Positions 54,473 to 62,595 of a stretch of 64,000 bases of DNA are shown here, piece after piece. Where the stretch lies: NCBI RefSeq assembly GCF_013337765.1, contig NZ_VBSB01000003.1, positions 248,001 to 312,000 of the forward strand, written 5' to 3'. The DNA comes from Mycolicibacterium sphagni. GTDB lineage: Bacteria; Actinomycetota; Actinomycetes; Mycobacteriales; Mycobacteriaceae. Position 1 is the first letter of the stretch, and every line of letters begins with the position of its first letter. The notes beneath the pieces are model-generated. The model was given only the letters and a program-made list of their open reading frames with translations, ran no database searches and had not been told where the DNA came from. A program made the translations under genes and the position numbers.

Positions 54473-55687
54473 GTGCCGTCTCTGCTCGTCAGTTCGTGGA
54501 TGTGGCACCTGACCCGCTGGAACGGACTGTTCCTGGGCACGTACCTGGTGACCCATCTCGGCGGACCACCGATCGCCAACCAGTTCGTCGGTGTCGCGAT
54601 GTTCGCGCCGATGCTCGCCGGCGCCTACTTCTCCGGGCGATCCGGTATCGACCCTCGCGCAATGGTTTTCAGGACCGAACTGGTGCTGCTTCCGGTGTCG
54701 GTGTTGATGACGGTCATGGTGTCCACCGGGGCGGTGTCGTTGTGGATGGTCTACCCGTTCGAGCTGGCCTACGGATTCGGCGGCATGGTCAACATGACGG
54801 CGCAACGGGAGTTGCTCTTCCGGGTCGGCGGTCCGCTGCGCGCCGGCCGGGTGCTCAACATCGAAGTGACGAGCATGGCCGCCGCCATGATGCTGGGGCC
54901 GTTGCTCGGTGGTTTGACGATCTCGGCTTTCGGCCTGGGGGTGGCGTTCGCGGTTCCGGCGGTGCTGCTGGCCGGTTCGGTGGTGTTGTTCTGGATGTCG
55001 ACCCGGCGTCTGCCGGTGTACCCGATGCCGAAGGTGGCCGCCCTGCCAGTGCGGCAGGGGACCGACTGGCGGCTGCTGTCCCGGTCGCCGGCGCTGGCGC
55101 TGATCCTGTTGGTGACGGTGATCTGCAACCTGTGCTATTTCGCTTTTCTGCCACTGGTTCCGGTGATCGCCGAGCATCTCAACGCCGGTGCCGCGATGGC
55201 CGGGGTGATCGGGGCGGCCGCAGGCGTGTCGCAGTTGGTGGTCGCCACCAGCCTGGTGGTACGCCCGGTGCGCCGGCCGCTGGGAGCCTACGTGGGTGGT
55301 GTCGCACTGTGCCTGAGCTGCCTTGGGATCGTTGCGGCCACACCGTTGTTGAGCGTGACGCTGGCAGCGCTGGGCGTGGCCGGGATCGGGCAGGCGCTGT
55401 TCGGGTCCACCCAGGCGACGCTGCCGGTGGCGGCCGTCGGCATCCATGAGCGCACCGTCGCGCTGGGACTGCTCAGCACCACGATCGGGCTGGCGCTACC
55501 GACCGGGATGGTCATCCTTGGCGTCACCTCCAGCGTCCTGGGCCCGCAACGGGCCATGCTGGTGTCGGCGCTGGCCGGTCTGGTGACGCTGGCCGCGACG
55601 CTTCTGGTCGGCCGTCGGTTCCTGACCGGGCCGACGTTAGACGAAGCGGCGGGCGGTGGCGGAGAAGGCGACTCGGTCGCCGCGTAG
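54473..55687 (+). CDS. MFS transporter (copy 1 in the cluster)
   Basis: A 404-residue major facilitator protein with about eleven or twelve helices. The start is unclear (TTG 54470 or GTG 54473), and no strong ribosome-binding site is visible, which fits translation coupled to the permease gene 6 bases upstream. It is probably the last gene of the operon that begins at the ATPase or monooxygenase 3. Its 3' end overlaps the convergent GntR gene by 51 bases. Substrate unknown; export of a product is as likely as import. Confidence 0.82.
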   Translation: MPSLLVSSWMWHLTRWNGLFLGTYLVTHLGGPPIANQFVGVAMFAPMLAGAYFSGRSGIDPRAMVFRTELVLLPVSVLMTVMVSTGAVSLWMVYPFELAYGFGGMVNMTAQRELLFRVGGPLRAGRVLNIEVTSMAAAMMLGPLLGGLTISAFGLGVAFAVPAVLLAGSVVLFWMSTRRLPVYPMPKVAALPVRQGTDWRLLSRSPALALILLVTVICNLCYFAFLPLVPVIAEHLNAGAAMAGVIGAAAGVSQLVVATSLVVRPVRRPLGAYVGGVALCLSCLGIVAATPLLSVTLAALGVAGIGQALFGSTQATLPVAAVGIHERTVALGLLSTTIGLALPTGMVILGVTSSVLGPQRAMLVSALAGLVTLAATLLVGRRFLTGPTLDEAAGGGGEGDSVAA

Positions 55688-56413
55688 CCGCAGTTGGGAC
55701 AGTGCCCTCGGCTGCCCGGTCTCGTCCTCGATGAGATCTTCCAGCCAGATGAGCGGGGCGCCGACCTCCACGTTGACCAATTCGGCGCTCTGTTCGTCCG
55801 CGGCCACTGCGCCGATTGTGGTCTGGCTGCTGCCGATCTGGATTCCCAGCCTCCGTTCGAGGATCAGGATCACGTCGGATTCATCGACGTCGAGGTCCAG
55901 CTGCCGACCTTCGGGGAGGGCAATGTAGTTGACCGAAATACCCAGTGGCAAAGAATCTTTCAGCAACAGGCTCTCGATCATCAACACTGTCCACCCCTCT
56001 GGGAGGCGCAGCCGGTCCCGGACCAGGGGAGGGCAGCCCAGCGACCGGTAGTCCAGCCGCCGAGCCGCGATCGGAGCGAGTTCGTCGATCGGCAACAACA
56101 CTGCGCCTGCCGCGCGGGTGCCGTTCTTGGGTTCACGGACCACTAGGCCCTCCCTGGCCAGCTGCTGCAGTACCGCCCGCACGGTGTTGCGGCTCGCTGA
56201 AAGAGCATCGGTCAGTTCATTTTCGACGAGCGGCATGCTGCGTCCAGTGCTGACCAGAGTTGAGCGCAGCAGGTCATAGGTCCGCCGCGTCGAGTTGTTG
56301 AGCCGGTCCGGGCTTGCGCGCTGACGTTGATAGAGCACCTCGGGTCTGGGTTGGGCGCGGGGGTGATATCCCGCCCGGCAGCTCCCGTACATCGCCGGGT
56401 CGTACGGTACCAA
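55637..56413 (-). CDS. GntR family regulator with UTRA ligand domain
   Basis: A 258-residue regulator of the HutC type. The winged helix (about 45-110) contains TRRTYDLLRSTLVSTG and ALSASRNTVRAVLQQLAREGLVV; the UTRA domain follows (about 120-255). I chose the TTG at 56413 because AAGGAGA lies six bases upstream; this leaves an unusual N-terminal extension of about 40 residues. It is the only transcription factor gene in the cluster and the best candidate for binding the shared motif, although the motif is not a typical GntR site. It is last on the strand carrying monooxygenase 4, the RibBA-like gene and the second MFS gene. Confidence 0.82.
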   Translation of the reverse strand: MVPYDPAMYGSCRAGYHPRAQPRPEVLYQRQRASPDRLNNSTRRTYDLLRSTLVSTGRSMPLVENELTDALSASRNTVRAVLQQLAREGLVVREPKNGTRAAGAVLLPIDELAPIAARRLDYRSLGCPPLVRDRLRLPEGWTVLMIESLLLKDSLPLGISVNYIALPEGRQLDLDVDESDVILILERRLGIQIGSSQTTIGAVAADEQSAELVNVEVGAPLIWLEDLIEDETGQPRALSQLRLRGDRVAFSATARRFV

Positions 56414-56525
56414 GCTAGGTCTCCTTCCCTGCGGCCAGATTCCCAACTATCAGGGCCAAAAGTCCCTTGCGAGTAATCAGACCAGGAGTTTGTTACCGGT
56501 TGCTAGCATGGCTGATTCGCGCGGG

Positions 56526-57773
56526 TTACGTCACCGTCATGCGCCGGCCCACAAAGCGAGCCAATTGTGCGCTACACAACAGAATCACGGCGATGAGCAC
56601 GAAGAGTGCCGCCATGCTGATCCTCGTGGCGAGCACGGCGCAGCCCACCGAGCCGGCCAGCATGCCGATACCGGCCGAGATGCGGAACTTCGCCAGCCCT
56701 GCCGAGGATTCACTGACCTGCGCAACGACCAGCACCGGCAGGCTGGCGGTCGCACCAGCCAGGCTGATGCCGAACAGTGTCGAGGCAACGAGATACGTTG
56801 TCGTGCCCGGACCCAGCGCGAGCAACGCTGCGCACAGTGTCCCCACCAGGAACGACGCGACCAGCACGGCCACCACACCGACACGGGGAATGATGCGGTA
56901 AGCGACCTGCAGGGCAAGGATTTCGGCGCCGGACATCAGGGCGATGGCCACCGCGATCGTGCTGACCGGGTAGTGCCAGACGGCGCCGGCAAGTGGAAGC
57001 GCCGTGAAGAGCACACCGCCCCGCAGAAAGTCGCCGACCATCGCCAGGACGAGTGCCGCGCGACTGCCAGGGGAGCGGTCGAACTGGGGCAGTCCCACGG
57101 TCGGTCGCGGGATACCTGCGGGGGCGGCCAGCCTGGGCAGCGCCACCGCCAACGCCCCGGCGACAAACAGGGCCAGAATACCAGTGCCGACGAAGGCGAG
57201 TTGATAGCCGATCCGCCCATCCACGATGCCCGCGACAAGCAACCCACCCGGCGATCCGAGCGCGCCGCCGAGCAGGAAGGCGGCATTGAACCGCGCCAGG
57301 CATCGGGTGATTTCCGGGTCAGATTGCCCTGGCGGAAAGGGAGTTTCGCTCTTGATCCGGGGATACACGCGCACCGCGGCCTGCAGCCCGGCGCCGAGGA
57401 CCACGCCGCTGCCCAGCCCCTGCAGCATCCGCGATGACATCAGCAGCACTCCGCCGTCGGCCAGCCCCATCCCGATGCAGGCGACCGCGAACATGGCCAG
57501 CCCGGCGGTCAATGCGACCCTGGCGTCGACACTGGGCACGAACCTGGTGCCGAACACGTCGACCACGATCACCCCGAGGCAGGCGGCCAGCATGAAGACA
57601 CCGATGTAGGCGCTGCTGTCCGACGCCGACTGGATGAACAGCACTTCCAGCGGAGCGGTGAGACTCATCGTGACGCCGGCGGCAGCCATCAGTGGAAGGA
57701 ACCACCGCGAACCGTACCGCCGTGGGACGGAGCAACGCATCAGCAGGCCATCAACCTTCTGCCACAGAGACAT
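56526..57773 (-). CDS. MFS transporter (copy 2 in the cluster)
   Basis: A 415-residue major facilitator protein with twelve predicted helices and the usual split between two halves near residue 200-220. It starts 23 bases inside the end of the RibBA-like gene, so the two are coupled. It is not closely similar to copy 1. It ends 112 bases before the GntR gene on the same strand. Confidence 0.85.
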   Translation of the reverse strand: MSLWQKVDGLLMRCSVPRRYGSRWFLPLMAAAGVTMSLTAPLEVLFIQSASDSSAYIGVFMLAACLGVIVVDVFGTRFVPSVDARVALTAGLAMFAVACIGMGLADGGVLLMSSRMLQGLGSGVVLGAGLQAAVRVYPRIKSETPFPPGQSDPEITRCLARFNAAFLLGGALGSPGGLLVAGIVDGRIGYQLAFVGTGILALFVAGALAVALPRLAAPAGIPRPTVGLPQFDRSPGSRAALVLAMVGDFLRGGVLFTALPLAGAVWHYPVSTIAVAIALMSGAEILALQVAYRIIPRVGVVAVLVASFLVGTLCAALLALGPGTTTYLVASTLFGISLAGATASLPVLVVAQVSESSAGLAKFRISAGIGMLAGSVGCAVLATRISMAALFVLIAVILLCSAQLARFVGRRMTVT

Positions 57774-58890
57774 CGGGCAAGTCGGCTGCCCCCGGGCGCA
57801 GCCGCCTGGTCCCGGCGATGGTCAATCCGTACGCGTCCAGCCCGATGCGTTTGACCGGATTGTTGGTCAGCAGCCGCATCCGGCGCACACCGAGATCGGC
57901 CAGGATCTGGGCGCCCAGGCCGTACTCCCTGGCATCCAGTACATCGGCGGACGGATCGTGCGGCCGGTAGCCTCGCTGGTTACCGCGGCCGCGCAGATAG
58001 ACCACGACCCCGCTGCCCTCCTCGGCGATCATCTGCATCGCCTGCTCCAACCACGGGCCGCAGTGACAGCCGGCCGAGTCGAAGACGTTGCCTGTCACGC
58101 ACTCTGAGTGGACGCGCACCAACGTCGGCGACCGCTTCTTACCCGCCACATCGCCCATCACCAGCGCGATGTGTTCGCGGCCGTCCAGTATCGACCGGAA
58201 ACCGTGGGCCTGAAACACGCCATGCCGGGTGGGGAGGCGGCTGGCGGCCTTGAACTCCACCAGCCGTTCGGTGCGGCGCCGATAGGTGATCAAGTCCGCC
58301 ATCGTGACGACGGTCAACGCGTGCCGTTCGGCGAACGCCCACAATGCCTGCCCGCGTACGACCGCGCCGGCATCGTCGACGATCTCGCCGATCACCGCCA
58401 CGGGCGTTAGGCCGGCCAGCTGCGCCAGGTCCACGGCAGCCTCGGTGTGCCCGGCCCGGCACAGCACCCCGCCGTCGGCCGCTCGCAACGGGAACACCTG
58501 TCCCGGCCGGCTCAGGTCGCTGTGGGTGGTGGCGGGGTCGGCCAGGAGCGCGATCGTGCGGGCCCGGTCGGCCGCTGAGACGCCGGTGGTGATGCCGGTA
58601 CGAGCGTTGACCGACACCGCGTAGCTGACGCCGCGCGGATCCTCGTTGTAGGCGACCATCGGTGGGAGCCGCAACCGGTCGAGCTCGGCTGATTGCATGG
58701 GAACACAGAGGATTCCGCCGGTGTGGCGCATCATGAACGCCACCCGTTCGGCCGTCGCGTGTGCCGCGGCGAGCATCAGGTCACCGTCGTCGCCGGGATT
58801 GTCCGCGTCGACCACGATCACCATCCGCCCCTCGCGCAGGGCCGTGACCGCCGTGCCCACCGAACAGCCCAGCGTTTCGATGACGGTCAT
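57751..58890 (-). CDS. degenerate RibBA-like protein (DHBP synthase/GTP cyclohydrolase II fusion)
   Basis: A 379-residue two-domain relative of the riboflavin enzymes. The first half aligns with 3,4-dihydroxybutanone-phosphate synthase but has lost key residues. The acidic loop, normally DDEDRENEGD, reads DADNPGDDGD (28-37), and the His of RPGHVFPL is Q131; H148 (GHTEA) remains. The second half keeps the zinc cysteines C264, C275 and C277 and the LLTNNP motif, but about 20 residues around the usual EGRGIGL segment are replaced by RGRGNQRGYRPHDPS. It is therefore unlikely to be a normal RibBA. The ATG at 58890 lies 1 base after the monooxygenase 4 stop, so they are co-transcribed. Confidence 0.82.
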   Translation of the reverse strand: MTVIETLGCSVGTAVTALREGRMVIVVDADNPGDDGDLMLAAAHATAERVAFMMRHTGGILCVPMQSAELDRLRLPPMVAYNEDPRGVSYAVSVNARTGITTGVSAADRARTIALLADPATTHSDLSRPGQVFPLRAADGGVLCRAGHTEAAVDLAQLAGLTPVAVIGEIVDDAGAVVRGQALWAFAERHALTVVTMADLITYRRRTERLVEFKAASRLPTRHGVFQAHGFRSILDGREHIALVMGDVAGKKRSPTLVRVHSECVTGNVFDSAGCHCGPWLEQAMQMIAEEGSGVVVYLRGRGNQRGYRPHDPSADVLDAREYGLGAQILADLGVRRMRLLTNNPVKRIGLDAYGLTIAGTRRLRPGAADLPDVSVAEG

Positions 58891-58891
58891 G

Positions 58892-60190
58892 TCAGAACTC
58901 GCGCAAGGTATCTCGCAGCATGGTTGTGGTGTATTCGGTGCGGGCAAGGCCGCGCTTCTGCAGTTCGGGGATCAAGCCGTCGGTGATCTCGGTGACGTAG
59001 CGGCGGTTGAGGCGCATCACCGGGCTGGTGATGAGGTAGCCGTCGCCGCCGACCTCGTCCATCAACGCACCCATCTCGTCGGCGACCGACTCCGGGGTTC
59101 CGATGAACGGGATATTGGCCGTCAGCCCGCTGCCAGTGACGATCTGGCGCAACGTCTTTCCCTTGCCGCGGGCCAGAAAGCTCTCCAGCGAGCCCCGCTC
59201 GCCGTTGGTCGTCACATTGGGTACCGGTTGGTCGAGGTCGAACTGCGAGAAGTCGATCTCGGTGATCGACGAGATCTCGGCGAGCATGTACTCGATGTAC
59301 TGCGGGTCGTTGAACCAGCGGTCCCGTTTGGCGATCGCCTCCTCGTGGGTGTCGGCGACGATCGGGGACACCAGGTAGAGCACCTTGCAGTGCGCCGGGT
59401 CCCGGCCGTTGGCCTTCATCCGGGCATGGATGTCGTCGCGGTAGGCCTTCATCGCCTCGGCACCGTTGGCGGGCGCGACGATCGTGTCCGCGTGCTGGGC
59501 GGCCAATTCCCGTCCCGGCGGGGAGGCGCCCGCCTGGGCTATGGTCGGGCGGTACTGCGGCGACGGCGCGGTGTTCAGCGGGCCACGGCTCTTGTAGTAC
59601 TTGCCCTCGAAATCAATGGTGTGGACCTTCTTGTGATTGGCGTAGGTCCCGGTCATGTGGTCGCGTTCGATGGCGTCGGGCTCCCACGACTCCCAGAGCT
59701 TGCTGACCAGCTCGAGGTATTCGCTCGCCATCGCATAACGCTCGTCGTGCTCGTAGAGCTTGTCCATCCCGAAGTTCTGCGCGGCGCGGTCCTCGGCGGA
59801 GGTCACGACGTTCCAGCCGAACCGGCCGCGGGCGATGTGGTCGACGGTGCTGCACAGCCGGGCCAGCAGGAATGGCGGGTAGAAGCTCGTCGACATCGTC
59901 GGGATGATTCCCAGGTTCTTCGTCGCGGCGGCGATCAGAACAGCCAGCGGCACCGGGTCGTGCTTGGGGTTGACACCGTGCTTGAGGTCGAACTCCATCG
60001 TGCCGCCGTAGGCGGTGGAGACCATCAGCTTGTCCTCGATCAGCACGTAGTCGAACTTCGCGCGTTCCAGGTCCTTGGCGATCTCGACGTAGAAGTCACC
60101 GGTGAAATCACGGCCGCCGTCACCCCACTTGCCGTCCCACTCGTCGGCGACGAAGTTCAGAAACCAACCCAGATGGAACTTCTCGGTCAC
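58892..60190 (-). CDS. FMN-dependent monooxygenase, NtaA/SnaA/DszA family (copy 4)
   Basis: A 432-residue luciferase-like monooxygenase. It opens FHLGWFLNFVADEWDGKW and has AKFDYVLIEDKLMVSTAYG, IARGRFGWNVVTSAEDRAAQN and AQAGASPPGRELAAQHADT. The GTG start follows GGGAGGG. It is the first gene of a minus-strand operon with the RibBA-like gene, MFS copy 2 and probably the GntR regulator. A regulon motif lies 74 bases upstream. The substrate is unknown. Confidence 0.9.
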   Translation of the reverse strand: MTEKFHLGWFLNFVADEWDGKWGDGGRDFTGDFYVEIAKDLERAKFDYVLIEDKLMVSTAYGGTMEFDLKHGVNPKHDPVPLAVLIAAATKNLGIIPTMSTSFYPPFLLARLCSTVDHIARGRFGWNVVTSAEDRAAQNFGMDKLYEHDERYAMASEYLELVSKLWESWEPDAIERDHMTGTYANHKKVHTIDFEGKYYKSRGPLNTAPSPQYRPTIAQAGASPPGRELAAQHADTIVAPANGAEAMKAYRDDIHARMKANGRDPAHCKVLYLVSPIVADTHEEAIAKRDRWFNDPQYIEYMLAEISSITEIDFSQFDLDQPVPNVTTNGERGSLESFLARGKGKTLRQIVTGSGLTANIPFIGTPESVADEMGALMDEVGGDGYLITSPVMRLNRRYVTEITDGLIPELQKRGLARTEYTTTMLRDTLREF

Positions 60191-60263
60191 AAGCCCTCCC
60201 TTTCGTTGTTGCCCTCAAGACAAGCCGGGAGGCGTTACTCGACCGTGTCATGGGCGTAGCACT

Positions 60264-60274
60264 CGTATTGCGCC
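60264..60274 (-). promoter_or_regulatory. regulon motif copy 7 (monooxygenase 4 operon)
   Basis: GGCGCAATACG on the minus strand, 74 bases upstream of monooxygenase copy 4. A related GGCGTAGCAC lies at 60253 in the opposite orientation. Confidence 0.65.
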
Positions 60275-60319
60275 ACATCAGGCATTGACAGATCATCGAA
60301 CGTGCGTTCGAATAAGTGG

Positions 60320-61339
60320 GTGCGGTGGAGCGGCCAGGGGATAGCGGTCGATGACGGTGCGCTGCCCGGTCTGCAGCGCATCGGCCTGGTGCGCAGTGTC
60401 CGCACGCCGCAATTCGAGGGCATCACGTTTCACGAGGTGCTGTGCAAGTCGGCGTTGAACAAGATTCCCGCCGCCTCGATGCTGCCGTTCGGCTTCACCG
60501 TCAACGGCTATCGCGGTTGTTCGCATGCCTGCCGATACTGCTTCGCGCGGCCCACCCACGAGTATCTCGAGTTCGACCCGGGTGCGGATTTCGACAGCCA
60601 GATCGTGGTGAAGACCAACGTCGTCGACGTGCTACGCCGTGAGCTCGGCCGCCCGTCCTGGCGTCGCGAAACGGTGGCGCTGGGCACCAACACCGATCCC
60701 TACCAACGGGCCGAGGGGCGCTACGCGTTGATGCCGGGCATTATCGGTGCGCTCGCGGGCTCGGGGACACCGCTGTCGATCCTCACCAAGGGCACGCTGC
60801 TGCGGCGGGATCTGGACCTGATTGCCGATGCGGCGCAACAGGTTCCGGTGTCAGTCGCGATCTCACTGGCGGTCGGTGACCCCGATCTGCACCGTGACGT
60901 CGAACCCGGCACGCCGTCGCCGCAGGCCCGGCTCGGGCTCATTGCCGCGGTGCGCGACGTCGGCTTGGATTGCCACGTGATGGTCGCTCCGGTCCTGCCG
61001 CACCTGACCGACGCCGTCGAGCATCTCGACAGCCTGCTCGGCCAGATCGCGGCGGCGGGCGCCACCAGTGTCACGGTGTTCGGGTTGCACCTGCGCAGTT
61101 CGACGCGCGGCTGGTTCATGAGCTGGTTGGCGCGCTCACATCCCGAACTCGTTGCGCCCTACCGCCAGCTGTACCGGCGCGGCGCCTACCTGCCGCCTGA
61201 GTACCGCGAGATGCTGCGAGCCCGGGTGGCGCCGCTGGTGGCCAGCTATGGGCTGGCGCGAGATGGTAGTTCCTTCCGCGAGGCGCCTGCGACGGCTGTG
61301 CCCGTCGCCGAACCCGAGCCGCAGCCGACGCTTTTCTAG
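60320..61339 (+). CDS. Rv2578c-family radical SAM protein
   Basis: A 339-residue radical SAM enzyme. The iron-sulfur motif is the CxxxCxxC in GYRGCSHACRYCFARPTH, followed by TVALGTNTDPYQRAEGRY and TPLSILTKGTLLRRDLDLIA. The GTG at 60320 gives the N-terminus MRWSGQG, which agrees with the M. tuberculosis protein as I recall it. The family is conserved in mycobacteria but has no established reaction. It marks the return to the conserved gene order after the inserted cluster. Confidence 0.88.
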   Translation: MRWSGQGIAVDDGALPGLQRIGLVRSVRTPQFEGITFHEVLCKSALNKIPAASMLPFGFTVNGYRGCSHACRYCFARPTHEYLEFDPGADFDSQIVVKTNVVDVLRRELGRPSWRRETVALGTNTDPYQRAEGRYALMPGIIGALAGSGTPLSILTKGTLLRRDLDLIADAAQQVPVSVAISLAVGDPDLHRDVEPGTPSPQARLGLIAAVRDVGLDCHVMVAPVLPHLTDAVEHLDSLLGQIAAAGATSVTVFGLHLRSSTRGWFMSWLARSHPELVAPYRQLYRRGAYLPPEYREMLRARVAPLVASYGLARDGSSFREAPATAVPVAEPEPQPTLF

Positions 61340-62595
61340 CCGCCCCCGCGCTTGACCTGATTGAACGGCACACCCTTGTCGGCGGCGAGTTCGCGCGGGA
61401 AGCCGAGAATGCGCTCGCTGATCACGTTGCGGGCCATCTCACTGCTACCGCCGCCCAGCGAGCCGGTCTGTCGCGACAGATACCGCACCCCGATATCAAG
61501 GATGTCGGACAGCTCGCCACCCTCGTCGACCACTCCGGCGGTGCCGGCGATCGCCAGCGCGGTGTCGACTTCGAGTTCGGTTGTCTCGGCATGGAACAGG
61601 CGGATCAGCGTGCCGGCATTGGGCGGCAGCGTGCCGTTGCCGATCGCGCTTCCGACGTGATCGATCAGCTGCTCCTTGACGATCCGGCGCACCAGCGCGC
61701 GACCGGCGAGACTCTGCACTCCGGGGTCGTCGCCCTGTCCGGTGCGCTCGGCCAGCGTGACGTGATCCGGCGGCATCTCTTCGGCGTTTTCCGCACCGGT
61801 TCCGCTGGCGAATTCCGATCCGCCACCGACCGCGCGGCGTTCGTGGTGCAGCTGACGGGTTGCGACTTCCCAGCCCTTGTTGACCTCGCCGACCACGGCG
61901 TCGTCATCCAGCTCGAGACCGTCGAAGAACTCCTCGCAGAACTCCTCGTTGCCGTTGACTTCTTTGATCCGGCGCATGGTGATGCCGGGAGAGTTCAGCG
62001 GCACCAGGAACATGGTCAGGCCCTCGTGCTTGGGCACTGTCCAGTCGGTGCGGGCCAGCATCAGCCCGTAGTCGGCGGCGAAAGCGCTTGTGCTCCAGGT
62101 CTTCGCGCCGTTGACGACCCACTTGTCGCCCACGCGATCGGCGCGGGTGATGACGCCGGCCAGATCGGAGCCGCCGCTGGGTTCGCTCAGCAGCTGGCAG
62201 AGCACCTCGTCGCCGCGGATCGCGGCCGAAATGCGTTCACGTTTTTGGGCCTCGGTGCCCATGTCCAGGATCGTCGCCGAACAGATGGTCAGCGATGGCA
62301 CATTGAGGATCAGCGGCATCTCATACGCGCGGCACTCGAGGTCGAACGCCCTCTGGTAGGAGTAGTCCAGGCCCTGTCCGCCGTATTCGCGGGGGAAGCA
62401 GATACCGGCGAAACCGCCCTCGTACAAGCGCTTTTGCAGGTCCTGAGCGCGGTCCCACGAGGGTTGCTCGGCGCGCACCGCGAACGGCGGGTGGTCCGGG
62501 TCGATCGGCGTCATGTTGGCCGCCAGCCAGCTACGGGCCCGCTCGGCAAATTCGGCGACCGATTCGGTGGCCGTCGAGATCGCGGTATCGGTCAT
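61336..62595 (-). CDS. acyl-CoA dehydrogenase (larger subunit type)
   Basis: A 419-residue FAD-dependent acyl-CoA dehydrogenase. The FAD-binding segments LLSEPSGGSDLAGVITRADR and WVVNGAKTWSTSAFAADYG and the C-terminal RQTGSLGGGSSEMARNVISE are intact. It overlaps the next acyl-CoA dehydrogenase gene by 4 bases. Such coupled pairs in mycobacteria form heterotetramers acting on CoA esters of steroid side chains or rings. The specific substrate here is not shown. Confidence 0.9.
   Translation of the reverse strand: MTDTAISTATESVAEFAERARSWLAANMTPIDPDHPPFAVRAEQPSWDRAQDLQKRLYEGGFAGICFPREYGGQGLDYSYQRAFDLECRAYEMPLILNVPSLTICSATILDMGTEAQKRERISAAIRGDEVLCQLLSEPSGGSDLAGVITRADRVGDKWVVNGAKTWSTSAFAADYGLMLARTDWTVPKHEGLTMFLVPLNSPGITMRRIKEVNGNEEFCEEFFDGLELDDDAVVGEVNKGWEVATRQLHHERRAVGGGSEFASGTGAENAEEMPPDHVTLAERTGQGDDPGVQSLAGRALVRRIVKEQLIDHVGSAIGNGTLPPNAGTLIRLFHAETTELEVDTALAIAGTAGVVDEGGELSDILDIGVRYLSRQTGSLGGGSSEMARNVISERILGFPRELAADKGVPFNQVKRGGG

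Noticed and set aside
57751..58890. Annotating the RibBA-like protein as a functional ribBA gene
   Set aside because: Several catalytic residues in the first domain and a substrate-binding segment in the second are missing, so the gene symbol would mislead.
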